DNA of 34,318 nucleotides from assembly GCA_937975725.1 (NCBI GenBank), contig CALJUL010000086.1, positions 1 to 34,318 on the forward strand, in the 5' to 3' direction. The translations under genes and the position numbers were made by a program. This document shows positions 24,063 through 33,629 of the stretch, one piece after another (within the stretch, counting starts at the first letter, position 1; every line of letters begins with the position of its first letter). The notes beneath the pieces were generated by a model. That model saw nothing but the letters and a program-made list of their open reading frames with translations. It was not told the origin of the DNA and made no database searches. The DNA is from an uncultured Pseudoxanthomonas sp. (GTDB lineage: Bacteria; Pseudomonadota; Gammaproteobacteria; Xanthomonadales; Xanthomonadaceae).

Positions 24063-25034
24063 CTTCCTGTTCCGCCGCCAGCGCCGCCACGCGACCGCCG
24101 CGGCGAGCGCCAGCAGCCACAACGGCCACAGCGCGGCGAGCGCGACCGCTACCTCCAGCCCGCCGCGCCAACCCACCGCGAGCGCATCGCCCAGGCGGCG
24201 GAAGAAGCCGGGGCCGCCATCGCGCAGCACCGCTTCCACGTCCACCCGCTCGGCCCTGCGCACCCGCGCGTCCTGATGCAGCACCAGGGTGATGGCGCTG
24301 AAGGCGATGCGGTCCTCGAATTCCTTCTGCGCCACCAACGCTTCGTCGCGCCTGCTGCGCGCCTCGTCGCGCGCCTGGATCGCGTCGGACTTGCGGTCCA
24401 GGCGGCCGCCGTCCCGCACGGCCTCGCCCAGTTCGCTTTGCGTTTCCTGCCCGCGCCGTTGCGCCAGTTGCCGGCGCAGCAGGTCGAACTGCGCATCCAC
24501 GGCCCTGAAGTTGCGCCGCTCCAGGAATTCCATCCGCGGCGCGATCGCGCGCAGGAACGCCTGCGTGCGTTCGCTGGGCACGCGCACGGTCAGCTCGCCG
24601 CGCACGGTGTATTCGCTCAGCTCGATCCGCCGCCCGCGCCCGGCCGGATGGCTCCGCACGCGCCGCACCTGGGTGGCGATGTCGTTGTCCGCCACAAACC
24701 CGCCCTGCGCCGCCACTTCGTCCTCGATGGCCAGCGCCGTGCGGTAGACGTCCTCGACCTGGAATTCCGCCTGCGCGGTGCGGATGAAGCGGCGCTGCGG
24801 ATCGCTGTAGGTCGCGGCGCTGGACGCGAGCTGCTCCGGCGCGACGCCGGTGGTTTCCGTTTCCACCGCGCCCGCATCGACGGCGGCCTGTGCGACCGGT
24901 GCGGCCGCCGGCACCGATGCGGCATCGGCCATCGACGCGGGCGCCTCCGCCGCCATCTCGGGCGAAGACTGGCTGCAGGCCGCCAACGCGGCCAGCAGGA
25001 CGACGGACACGGCGGTGACGCGATGTGGACGCAT
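24051..25034 (-). CDS. DUF4349 lipoprotein
   Basis: Protein of 327 residues with a lipoprotein signal (lipobox LAAC, Cys20), an Ala/Pro-rich linker, and a DUF4349 domain (about 80-320). The domain has RRFIRTAQAEFQVEDV, GELTVRVPSERTQAFL and an Arg/Glu-rich predicted coiled coil (about 190-260). A hydrophobic segment with a basic tail ends the chain (WLLALAAAVAWRRWRRNRK), as is usual for the family. The function of DUF4349 is not established; the shape is that of an envelope-spanning or membrane-anchored structural protein. The ATG at 25034 has AGGA upstream. Confidence 0.88.
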   Translation of the reverse strand: MRPHRVTAVSVVLLAALAACSQSSPEMAAEAPASMADAASVPAAAPVAQAAVDAGAVETETTGVAPEQLASSAATYSDPQRRFIRTAQAEFQVEDVYRTALAIEDEVAAQGGFVADNDIATQVRRVRSHPAGRGRRIELSEYTVRGELTVRVPSERTQAFLRAIAPRMEFLERRNFRAVDAQFDLLRRQLAQRRGQETQSELGEAVRDGGRLDRKSDAIQARDEARSRRDEALVAQKEFEDRIAFSAITLVLHQDARVRRAERVDVEAVLRDGGPGFFRRLGDALAVGWRGGLEVAVALAALWPLWLLALAAAVAWRRWRRNRKAAG

Positions 25035-25151
25035 GGCGGGAATCCTGGACAGGAGCACGGAAGGGAAGGCAGGGCGGCGACCACCCTGCACGCAGTTCCA
25101 ACGCGCGGAATGCAGTGGCGGGGTTGGCGGGTTGCGGGCCGCCACGCGCAT

Positions 25152-25171
25152 GCGGCCCGTGCGCGGGCCGC
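25152..25171 (-). terminator. Short GC hairpin after the membrane-anchored unknown
   Basis: An 8-bp stem (25152-25159 with 25164-25171, loop TGCG) lies 8 nt past the stop codon of the leftward gene at 25179. No T-run follows, so termination is plausible but not certain. Confidence 0.45.
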
Positions 25172-25178
25172 CGGCGGA

Positions 25179-25874
25179 TCAGGGCGCAGACAGCGCGGTG
25201 ACGCGGGTTTCGGAGACGCGCGCGAACGAATCCAGGGAATAGATGCGGTACAGCACCGTGCCCGCGTCTTCCACCAGCAGGCCGATCGTGCGCCCGTCTT
25301 CGAGCACGGCACGGTCCAGTACCCGCGACACCGGCGCGTCCAGCGGGGTGTAGGCGTTGCCATCCACGCGGACCAGCGCCGGCTGCACGGCGGGCTTGCG
25401 TGCCGCCGCTGCCACACCGTCGCGCTGCACTTCCAGGTAGACCGCCAGCACCGGCGCATCGCCGGTCTTCGCGGCGGTCAGCATCTCGACCTGGCGGATC
25501 GCCTGCCCATTGTCCTTGAACAGCCAGTGCGCCGCGCGTGCGTCGCCGTGCAGAAACACCAGGTTGCGGGTCACGAAGCCGGGGCCGTAGCTCCCGGACA
25601 GGCCGCGCGGCGCACCGGCGTCGTCGGCCGACTCCACCCGCAGCAGCAGGTTGCCCGAGCCGCGGACGGCGTCGACGTCGCCGAAACGCAGCCGTTGCGG
25701 CACCTGCCCGCCCGGCGCCGGCGCCTGCACCACTTCGACCGTATCGCGCGCGCGCCAGCGCCGGCTTTCCAGCGTGCTCTGCAGCCAGACCCAGGCGATG
25801 ACCAGCAGCAACAGCAGGCCACCCAGCGCGAGCGCGCGATGGACCCAGCGGAAGAAGCGGTTCGGCTCGCCCAT
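25179..25874 (-). CDS. Membrane-anchored protein of unknown function
   Basis: Protein of 231 residues with one N-terminal transmembrane helix (about 14-31, ALALGGLLLLLVIAWVW) and a beta-rich extracytoplasmic domain. I recognise no family motif. Segments such as NLVFLHGDARAAHWLF, VLAVYLEVQRDG and TVLYRIYSLDSFARVSETRV resemble the alternating strands of a sandwich or propeller-like fold. Its start is 7 nt after the thiolase stop, so the two are almost certainly co-transcribed, but no functional link can be read from the sequence. Confidence 0.82.
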   Translation of the reverse strand: MGEPNRFFRWVHRALALGGLLLLLVIAWVWLQSTLESRRWRARDTVEVVQAPAPGGQVPQRLRFGDVDAVRGSGNLLLRVESADDAGAPRGLSGSYGPGFVTRNLVFLHGDARAAHWLFKDNGQAIRQVEMLTAAKTGDAPVLAVYLEVQRDGVAAAARKPAVQPALVRVDGNAYTPLDAPVSRVLDRAVLEDGRTIGLLVEDAGTVLYRIYSLDSFARVSETRVTALSAP

Positions 25875-25881
25875 GCGGCGG

Positions 25882-27162
25882 TCAGCGCTCCACGATCGCC
25901 ACCACGCCCATGCCGCCGGCGGTGCAGATGGAGACCAGCGCCCGGCCGCCGCCGCGCTGCTTCAGTTCCTTGGCGACGGTGGCGACGATGCGCGCGCCGG
26001 TGGCGGCGAAGGGGTGGCCGGTCGCCAGCGAGGAACCGTTGGGGTTCATCTTCGCCGGGTCGATCCGGCCCAGCGGCGCATCCAGGCCCAGCCGGTTGCG
26101 GCAATAGTCCTCGCTCTCCCACGCACGCAGCGTGCACAGCACCTGCGCGGCGAACGCCTCGTGGATCTCGTAGATGTCGAAGTCCTGCAACGTCAGGCCG
26201 TGGCGCTTGAGCATTTCCGGCACCGCGATGGTCGGCGCCATCAGCAGGCCTTCGCCGTGGACGAAATCCACCGCCGCCACCTGCGCGTCCTTCAGGTAGG
26301 CCAGCGGCTCGTGGCCGTGCGCCTTCGCCCATTCGTCGCTGGACAGCAGCACCGCCGCGGCGCCGTCGGTCAGCGGCGTGGAATTGGCCGCGGTCAGCGT
26401 GCCGCGGCCGGAGGTCTTGTCGAACGCCGGCTTCAGCGTCGCCAGTTTTTCCAGCGAGGTGTCCGGGCGCAGGATGTTGTCGCGCTCCTGCCCGCGGAAC
26501 GGCGCGATCAGGTCGTCGAAGAAGCCGCGCTCGTAAGCCGCGGCCAGCTTCTTGTGCGAGGCCACCGCGAGTTCGTCCTGCGAATCGCGCGAGATGTTCC
26601 ACTCCTTGGCCATGTCCTCGCAGTGCTCGCCCATGCTCTTGCCGGTGCGCGGCTCAGCCACGCCGGGGAATTCGGGCTTGAGCTCGCCGAAGCGGAAGCC
26701 GCTCACCAGCGCCTTGATCTTGTCCTGCGTGGTCCTGGCGCGGTTGGCCGCCAGCAGGCGCGCGCGCAGCTTCTTGCCGTAGACGATCGGCACCTCGGAC
26801 GTGGTGTCCGAACCGCCGCCGATGCCCGAGTCGATCTGACCCAGCGCGATCTTGTTGCCGATGTGGATGATGGTGTCCAGGCTGGTGCCGCAGGCGCGCT
26901 GCAGGGTGATGCCCGGGGTCAGCGGCGACAGGCCGGAGGACAGCGCGGCCTCGCGGCCCAGGTTCCAGTCGGAGGAATGCTTGATGACCGCGCCCATCGC
27001 CACTTCGCCGAGCTGCTGGCCGTGCAGGCCGAAGCGCTCGACCAGCGCGCCCAGCGTGCGCACCGACATGCCCAGGTTGCCGACATCCGCGTAGGCCGTG
27101 TTCTGACGGCAGAACGGAATGCGGACGCCGCCGAGGATGGCGACGGGGCGGGGTGCGGGCAT
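25882..27162 (-). CDS. Acetyl-CoA C-acyltransferase (FadI-like thiolase)
   Basis: Cytosolic thiolase of 426 residues. The catalytic set is complete: nucleophile Cys91 in QRACGTS, His334 in EIHEAFAAQ, His383 in TGHPFAATGA and Cys413 in CTAGGMG. The N-terminal GGVRIPFCRQNTAYADV and the length fit the FadI/long thiolase branch rather than short biosynthetic PhaA types, so a role in fatty-acid beta-oxidation is likely. The ATG at 27162 follows AGAGAGG. No hydratase-dehydrogenase partner (fadJ-like) is next to it; the downstream gene is a membrane-anchored unknown. Confidence 0.93.
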   Translation of the reverse strand: MPAPRPVAILGGVRIPFCRQNTAYADVGNLGMSVRTLGALVERFGLHGQQLGEVAMGAVIKHSSDWNLGREAALSSGLSPLTPGITLQRACGTSLDTIIHIGNKIALGQIDSGIGGGSDTTSEVPIVYGKKLRARLLAANRARTTQDKIKALVSGFRFGELKPEFPGVAEPRTGKSMGEHCEDMAKEWNISRDSQDELAVASHKKLAAAYERGFFDDLIAPFRGQERDNILRPDTSLEKLATLKPAFDKTSGRGTLTAANSTPLTDGAAAVLLSSDEWAKAHGHEPLAYLKDAQVAAVDFVHGEGLLMAPTIAVPEMLKRHGLTLQDFDIYEIHEAFAAQVLCTLRAWESEDYCRNRLGLDAPLGRIDPAKMNPNGSSLATGHPFAATGARIVATVAKELKQRGGGRALVSICTAGGMGVVAIVER

Positions 27163-27271
27163 GGGGACCTCTCTGCGGATGGTGTCTACGGGTGCCAAGC
27201 GAGGATGCCGCCCGGGCGGCAGGCATAATGGGGGAGTGTAATGCGCCCCTCCACCGCCTCCAACCGCTGAC

Positions 27272-28156
27272 ATGACTCGATCCACAACCGGCAGCCCCGT
27301 CGTGATGGGCGTGATGGCACTGGAGTTGACCGCAGGCAACGCGCCGCAGCGCGCGGCGCTCGCGTCTTCACAGGCCAGCGCGCTGGCCGAACGGCTGGGC
27401 CGCGATCTGGCCGCGCACGCCCCGCAGGTCCGCGAACTCGATCTGGTCCTCGCGGCCGCGCACTTCGATCCCGCCGAGGCGCTGCGCCCGGGCTGGCCGC
27501 TGCACCGGCGCCTGCGCGAGCTGCACCAGCGCGCGCCGGGTCGCGGCGAGGGCCCGCGCGTGATCGCCTTCGGCGCGGACGAGGCCGGCGACGTGCCGCT
27601 GCCGTTGCAGGCCGATGCCGGCCTCGCCGGCGGCCCGCTGCGCGTACTGCCGTTCGTACTCACGGGCGACGACTCTACGGTCGAAAGCGTGGGCGAACAG
27701 TTGGAGGCGGTATTGCTGGAAACCGGCATGGCCCAGGCCGACACGGCGCTGCTGGCGCAGACCGGCTTCGGCGCGCAGATCGAGCACGCGCGCTACATGA
27801 CCCTGCACGACCTGGCCGCGATGACCGCAATGCAGTACGCGCACGGCGGCCTGGAAACGCTGTGGCCGCTGATCGAGACCGCGCTGATGGCGCCGGAGAC
27901 GGAGGCGTGGCTGGACGCGCCGCCCGAGCCGCTGGTGCGCTACGCCGGCGGCGAGGCGCACATCGCCCTGCTCGAGCCGGCCGCCTGGCGCGCGCGGCAT
28001 GCGCCGCAGGAAGCCAGCGACGAACGGCTGGAGCGCGCCTACCAGTATTTCCAGGCGCGCCAGCAGCAGATCGCCGCCGTGCTGGAAGCGCACGGCATCC
28101 CGGTGACCTTCGCCCACTGCCCCGGCAACGCGGATCCGCGCAGCGCCCTGGCGTGA
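27272..28156 (+). CDS. Conserved cytosolic protein of unknown function
   Basis: Protein of 294 residues, divergent from the thiolase gene across a 109-nt gap. No signal peptide or membrane segment. The sequence is acidic and rich in Ala, Leu and Glu. It opens with PVVMGVMALELTAGN, has a middle LPFVLTGDDSTVESVGEQLEAVLLETGMAQADTALLAQTGFGAQIEHARYMTLHDL that looks like a paired-helix region, and ends GIPVTFAHCPGNADPRSALA. I recognise no catalytic motif. The ATG at 27272 has weak upstream complementarity. A possible -10 box (CATAAT, 27224-27229) lies upstream, without a clear -35 box. Confidence 0.8.
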   Translation: MTRSTTGSPVVMGVMALELTAGNAPQRAALASSQASALAERLGRDLAAHAPQVRELDLVLAAAHFDPAEALRPGWPLHRRLRELHQRAPGRGEGPRVIAFGADEAGDVPLPLQADAGLAGGPLRVLPFVLTGDDSTVESVGEQLEAVLLETGMAQADTALLAQTGFGAQIEHARYMTLHDLAAMTAMQYAHGGLETLWPLIETALMAPETEAWLDAPPEPLVRYAGGEAHIALLEPAAWRARHAPQEASDERLERAYQYFQARQQQIAAVLEAHGIPVTFAHCPGNADPRSALA

Positions 28157-28168
28157 CGACGGAACCCG

Positions 28169-28252
28169 TGTAGGAGGGCCTTCAGGCCCGACGCTTTGCG
28201 GGCTTTCCCGGGAAAACGGGAAAAGGCGTCGGGGCTGAAGCCCCTCCTGCAG
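28169..28252. repeat. REP-type inverted doublet (REPIN-like)
   Basis: Two related 26-nt units face each other: 28169-28194 (containing GGAGGGCCTTCAGGCCCGAC) and 28226-28251 (its imperfect reverse complement, with GGGGCTGAAGCCCC). Each unit can fold on its own, and the pair can form a long stem across the 31-nt spacer. This GGAG-GGCTTCAGCC-CGAC type is the common REP element of Xanthomonadaceae and pseudomonads, mobilised by RAYT enzymes. It also lies where a transcript from the unknown gene at 27272 would end. Confidence 0.8.
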
Positions 28253-28266
28253 GGCTGCGGGGCGGA

Positions 28267-28836
28267 TTACTGGGTGATCTTGATGATGCCGCAGGCCACG
28301 CGGGCGCCGGCGTTGCCGGCGGGCTGGCTGGTGTAGTCGTCGGGCGCGGCGTGCACGATCAGCGCGCGGCCGGCCACGTCGTTCACGGCGCCGCCGCCCA
28401 GGGTGACGCCTTCCACGTGGGCGTCGATCTTCGCCACGCCCTCGGCGTCGGCCACGATGTTGTTCATGTCGCCGGCGTGGTGCGCGCCGTGGCCGGCTTG
28501 GCCGTGCGCGGCGTTGAAGGGATTGAAGTGCGGCCCGGCGCTGCTGGCGTCGGCGGCGCTGCAATCGCCCTTTTCGTGGATGTGGAAGGCCTGGGTGCCG
28601 TTGGCCGGCAGCCCGCCGATCTCGCCGGTCAGGTGCAGGCCCTTGCCCATCGGGGTCAGGGTGACGGTGCCGCTGACCAGACTGCCGGAAGCGGAGGCCA
28701 GCACGGCGACCGCCTGCTTGGCGGTGCTGGTGGTGGGCACCTCGGGCGTGGACGGCGCGCTGGACGAGGGGGCCGGGGTGGTGCCGCATGCGGCGAGGAA
28801 GACGGCCGTGGCGGCGGCCAGCAGGACGATGCGCAT
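28267..28836 (-). CDS. sodC: Cu/Zn superoxide dismutase, lipoprotein form
   Basis: Periplasmic enzyme of 189 residues that dismutates superoxide. It has a lipoprotein signal (LAAC, Cys17), a Ser/Pro/Thr linker, then the SOD fold with metal ligands in HIHEKGDC, GPHFNPF, the His/Gly-rich loop HGQAGHGAHHAGDM and ALIVHAAPDDYTSQP. Cysteines in GDC and ARVACG would form the conserved disulfide. The ATG at 28836 follows CAGGAG. Being lipid-anchored, it should sit at the membrane surface as in several Gram-negative SodC variants. It has no operon partner. Confidence 0.96.
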   Translation of the reverse strand: MRIVLLAAATAVFLAACGTTPAPSSSAPSTPEVPTTSTAKQAVAVLASASGSLVSGTVTLTPMGKGLHLTGEIGGLPANGTQAFHIHEKGDCSAADASSAGPHFNPFNAAHGQAGHGAHHAGDMNNIVADAEGVAKIDAHVEGVTLGGGAVNDVAGRALIVHAAPDDYTSQPAGNAGARVACGIIKITQ

Positions 28837-28925
28837 GGAAGACTCCTGTTCTGCGATGCGTGGCCGGCTACCGTAGCGGCGACCGCCTTCACGTTCAATG
28901 AAGACGCATCCGCGGCCGCGCGCGC

Positions 28926-30363
<1,438 letters not shown>

Positions 30364-30374
<11 letters not shown>

Positions 30375-31437
30375 GGCGTTCCTCGTCGTCGTGCGGCGAT
30401 TGCGGCAACAGCAGGGTGAAGACCGTATGGCCGGGGCGCGAGCGGTAGCTCAGCGTGCCGCGGTGCTCGCGCGCCACCTGCTGGGCCAGCGCCAGGCCCA
30501 GGCCGCTGCCCTCGGCGCGACCGCTGACCAGCGGCAGGAACAGGTGCTCGGCGAGCTCTTCCGGCACGCCGCGGCCGTCGTCGGCGATCTCCACCCGCAG
30601 CGCCATCGCGTGCAGGTGGTCATGGATGCGCGAACCGTGCTCGACGCGGGTGCGCAGGGTGATGGTGGCGGCGCCGGCCTGGAGCGCATTGCGCACCAGG
30701 TTCCAGACCGCCTGGGTCAGGCGGTCGGCGTCGCCGGACAGTTCCGGCAGGCTGGGGTCGTAGTCGCGTTGCAGGCGCACCGACCAGCCGCCCTCGTTCT
30801 CGGCCAGGCGCAGCACGCGCTCGAGCACGGCGTGGATGTTGAGCGGCGCGTGCGGCCGCTGCGGCGAGGGCGAGAGCAGTTGTTCCAGCAGGCCGTTGAG
30901 GCGGTTGATCTCCGATTCGATCAGGCCAATCAGCTCGCGCTCGTCCTGGTTGTCGCTGCGCTGGCCGGCGCGGCGCGCCAGCAACTGGGCGGCGCCCTTG
31001 AGCCCGGCCAACGGGTTGCGCAGCTCGTGCGCCAGCCCCTTCAGCGCGGCGCTGAGGGCGTTGGGCAGGGCCTGGGTGGGGTCCAGCGCGGGGAATTCGT
31101 CCACCGGGTGCGCTTCCAGCAGCCAGCCGCCGCCGTCCAGCCGCGACAGCCAGCCCTCGGCGAAGCACGGCGGCTCGCCGGGCATGCCCAGCGCCATGCG
31201 GTGCAGACGCAGGACGTCGCGGTCGGTGTTTTCAAGGAAGCGCGCCATGGCGTCGCCTTCGATCTCCAGGGCCGCCAGCGGTTGTCCCAGCAGGCGGCGG
31301 ATGCCGACGCCCAGCCAGCGGGCGAAAGCGGGATTGGCGCCGCGGATCAGCCCGGCGGCGTCGGCCCAGGCCACCGGCGTGCTCAGCGCGTCGATGGCGG
31401 GCTCGGAGGGCATGCGGGAAACGTCCGGGGACGGCAT
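30364..31437 (-). CDS. ntrB: Nitrogen regulation sensor kinase NtrB
   Basis: Cytosolic histidine kinase/phosphatase of 357 residues: a PAS-like domain (about 15-115), a dimerisation/phosphoacceptor helix with His137 in GLAHELRNPLAGLKGAAQLL, and an ATPase domain with N-box NLVRNAL, DDGRG and GSGLGLAL. It is controlled by the PII protein and phosphorylates NtrC. The ATG at 31437 has no ribosome-binding site; it is directly preceded by an NtrC box. A second in-frame ATG at 31413 also lacks one. A leaderless transcript starting at the ATG is possible because TAGACT lies seven bases upstream. Confidence 0.95.
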
Positions 31438-31454
31438 TGCACCAGTCTAGTGCA
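31438..31454. promoter_or_regulatory. NtrC box abutting the ntrB start codon
   Basis: TGCAC-N7-GTGCA, a perfect 5-bp-arm palindrome of 17 bp, fits the enterobacterial NtrC consensus (TGCAC, seven bases, GTGCA). It fills the position of a ribosome-binding site right next to the ntrB ATG, so bound NtrC would block transcription start there. Repression of ntrBC by its own product at an internal promoter is known from enterobacteria. Confidence 0.65.
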
Positions 31455-31472
31455 AAGCCGCCCCCGCCACGC

Positions 31473-32945
31473 TCAGGCCTCGTAGGCCGATTCGCCGTGC
31501 GAGGCGATGTCCAGCCCCTCGCGCTCGGCGTCCTCGGCCACCCGCAGGCCGAACACCAGCTTGGCGACCAGGAAGGCCACAGCCGAGACCACGCCGATCC
31601 AGACGATGGTCAGGCCCACGCCCAGCGCTTGGGTGGCGACCTGCGCGGCCATGTCGAAGTCCTCGCCGCCCTGGCCGCCCAGGCCCGGGGCGTAGAAGAC
31701 GCCGGTCAGCAGCGCGCCGACGATGCCGCCCACCGCGTGCACGCCGAACACGTCGGCGGTGTCGTCCACCTTCAGCAGCCGCTTCAGCCCGGTCACGCCC
31801 CACACGCAGACCACGCCGGCGATGAAGCCGATGGCGACCGCGCCGAACGGCCCCACCAGGCCGGCGGCCGGGGTGATGCCGACCAGGCCGGCGACCGCGC
31901 CGGAGGCCACGCCCAGCGCCGAGGACTTGCCCTTGGTCAGCTTCTCGGTGAGCGCCCACGCCAGCACGGCGGCGGCGGTGGCGACCAGCGTGTTGATGAA
32001 GGCCAGCGCCGCGCCGGCGTTGGCTTCCAGGTTGGAGCCGGCGTTGAAGCCGAACCAGCCCACCCACAGCAGCGCCGCGCCCACGTAGGTCAGGGTCACG
32101 TTGTGCGGCTTCAGCGCGGTCTGGCCGTAGCCCAGGCGCTTGCCGACGAAGTACGCGCCGACCAGGCCGGCCACGCCCGCGTTGATGTGCACCACCGTGC
32201 CGCCGGCGAAGTCCAGCGCGCCCTTCTCGAACAGGTAGCCGCCGCCGGCCCAGACGATGTGCGCGATCGGCAGGTAGCCGAAGGTGAACCACAGCACCGC
32301 GAACAGGATGACCGCGGCGAACTTCACCCGCTCGGCGAACGCGCCGACGATCAGCGCGCCGGTGATGCCGGCGAAGGTGGACTGGAAGGCGACGAACACG
32401 TACTCCGGCAGGCTGACGCCGTCGGTGAAGGTGGCTGCCAGCGTGTCGATGCCGACGCCCTTCAGGAACAGCTTGTCCAGGTTGCCGATCCACGCGCCGG
32501 AGCCGGAGAAGGCCAGGCTGTAGCCGTACACGATCCACAGCACCACCAGCAGCGAGAACACCGTGGTCACCTGCACCAGCACCGACAGCACGTTCTTGGC
32601 GCGCACCATGCCGCCGTAGAACAGCGCCAACCCGGGCACCACCATCAGCAGCACCAGCAGGGTGGAGGTCAGCATCCACGCCACGTCGCCCTTGTCTACC
32701 ACCGGCTCGGCGGCGGCTTCTTCGATCACGGCGACGGATTCGGCGGCCGGCGTTTCGGCAGCGGCCACGGCCACGACGCCGGTGGCCGGTGGGGCGGCCT
32801 CGGCGGCGGCTTCCGCCACCGGCGCCGTGGCGTCCTGCGCGGCGAAGGCGACGGCCGTCGTACCCACCGCCGCCAGGCCGCACAGCGCGGCCAGGCACAG
32901 CACTTGCGCACGGGTCTTCCACCCGCGGAACAGTCGAGTCTTCAT
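31473..32945 (-). CDS. amtB: Ammonium transporter AmtB with a long N-terminal extension
   Basis: Inner-membrane ammonium channel of 490 residues. After a signal peptide (about 1-36, cleavage near AFAA-Q) comes a roughly 50-residue extension made mostly of Ala, Glu, Pro and Val. The 11 transmembrane helices then start near residue 88. The pore histidine pair is present: His253 in GGTVVHINAG and His403 in FGVHAVGG. The C-terminal tail (GLDIASHGESAYEA) carries the short segment that contacts PII proteins. It lies 18 nt after glnK, the classical glnK-amtB pair, and 35 nt before ntrB. The extension would be periplasmic; its role is unknown. Confidence 0.96.
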   Translation of the reverse strand: MKTRLFRGWKTRAQVLCLAALCGLAAVGTTAVAFAAQDATAPVAEAAAEAAPPATGVVAVAAAETPAAESVAVIEEAAAEPVVDKGDVAWMLTSTLLVLLMVVPGLALFYGGMVRAKNVLSVLVQVTTVFSLLVVLWIVYGYSLAFSGSGAWIGNLDKLFLKGVGIDTLAATFTDGVSLPEYVFVAFQSTFAGITGALIVGAFAERVKFAAVILFAVLWFTFGYLPIAHIVWAGGGYLFEKGALDFAGGTVVHINAGVAGLVGAYFVGKRLGYGQTALKPHNVTLTYVGAALLWVGWFGFNAGSNLEANAGAALAFINTLVATAAAVLAWALTEKLTKGKSSALGVASGAVAGLVGITPAAGLVGPFGAVAIGFIAGVVCVWGVTGLKRLLKVDDTADVFGVHAVGGIVGALLTGVFYAPGLGGQGGEDFDMAAQVATQALGVGLTIVWIGVVSAVAFLVAKLVFGLRVAEDAEREGLDIASHGESAYEA

Positions 32946-32963
32946 GTGGGGGCTCCGAGAGTG

Positions 32964-33302
32964 TTAGAGCGCGTCCGCGCCGACTTCGCCGGTGCGGATG
33001 CGGATGACCTGGTCGATGGAGGTGACGAAGATCTTGCCGTCGCCGATCTTGCCGGTGCCGGCGGCCTGCTGGATGGCCTCGACCACGGCCTCCAGGCGCT
33101 CGTCGGTCACGACGGTCTCGATCTTGATCTTGGGCAGGAAATCGACGACGTACTCGGCGCCGCGGTACAGCTCGGTGTGGCCCTTCTGCCGGCCGAAGCC
33201 TTTCACTTCGGTCACGGTGATGCCGGACACGCCCGCCTGCGACAAGGATTCTCGTACCTCGTCGAGCTTGAACGGCCGGATGATGGCGGTGATCAGTTTC
33301 AT
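32964..33302 (-). CDS. glnK: Nitrogen regulatory protein P-II
   Basis: Trimeric signal protein of 112 residues that reports 2-oxoglutarate, ATP/ADP and uridylylation state. It blocks AmtB and controls NtrB. The T-loop with the uridylylation site Tyr51 (RGAEYVVDF) and the motif KIGDGKIFV are intact. The ATG at 33302 is chosen because MKLITAIIRPFKLDEV is the usual family start; an in-frame ATG two codons upstream exists. Pairing with amtB favours the glnK name, although Xanthomonadaceae copies are often labelled glnB. Confidence 0.96.
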   Translation of the reverse strand: MKLITAIIRPFKLDEVRESLSQAGVSGITVTEVKGFGRQKGHTELYRGAEYVVDFLPKIKIETVVTDERLEAVVEAIQQAAGTGKIGDGKIFVTSIDQVIRIRTGEVGADAL

Positions 33303-33327
33303 GCGCATACCCCGATGGTGGATGGAA

Positions 33328-33349
33328 CCGGCCGGCCTGCGCCGGCCGG
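33328..33349 (-). terminator. 9-bp hairpin before glnK
   Basis: CCGGCCGGC (33328-33336) pairs perfectly with 33341-33349 across a 4-nt loop. It lies between the stop codon of the small ORF and the glnK start. No T-run follows, so it may be an attenuator-like or processing stem. Confidence 0.4.
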
Positions 33350-33354
33350 CGGTT

Positions 33355-33486
33355 TCAGCACACCGGTGCGCGCGGCCTCCTGGCGGCGTGCACGTCGTCG
33401 GTGCGGAGCGATGCATGAACCGCAGCCGCGCGCGCCGCGATGGCCTGCGGCGCGAACGGATGACGTGGGAGGGAGTTGCGGTTCAT
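33355..33486 (-). CDS. Possible 43-residue leader peptide upstream of glnK
   Basis: A short ORF reading MNRNSLPRHPFAPQ at its start and ending RRPRAPVC. It is preceded by AGGAGAGG five bases before the ATG, one of the better ribosome-binding sites in the window. The product is basic and rich in Ala and Arg, with no recognised family. It sits between the 16-bp hairpin after glnA and the 9-bp hairpin before glnK, the geometry of a translated leader. It could equally be a chance ORF in GC-rich DNA. Confidence 0.35.
   Translation of the reverse strand: MNRNSLPRHPFAPQAIAARAAAVHASLRTDDVHAARRPRAPVC
33389..33405. promoter_or_regulatory. Second NtrC-like box upstream of glnK
   Basis: TGCAC-N7-GTGCG matches the NtrC consensus except for the last base. 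It lies about 87 nt before the glnK ATG, a distance typical of enhancer sites, but no sigma-54 promoter is seen downstream. Confidence 0.35.
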
Positions 33487-33583
33487 GGACCTCTCCTGGG
33501 TTTCCCCTGTTGCTGCTGCGAAACGGTGGTGCGGTCTCCGGTCTCGGACGGTCGTTGCCCCGGCGCTCCGGCCGGGAGAGGGT

Positions 33584-33629
33584 GCGGCGATGGCGACGGG
33601 TGGGAGGGGGAGGCCGTCGCCATCGCCGC
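33584..33629 (-). terminator. 16-bp perfect hairpin after glnA
   Basis: Arms 33584-33599 and 33614-33629 are perfectly complementary with a 14-nt purine-rich loop, about 47 nt past the glnA stop. No T-run follows. It would reduce read-through into glnK or stabilise the glnA message. Confidence 0.6.

Noticed and set aside
33357..33370. GCAC-N4-GTGC near the end of the small ORF as another NtrC site
   Set aside because: The spacing between half-sites is four bases instead of seven, so it does not fit the NtrC palindrome.
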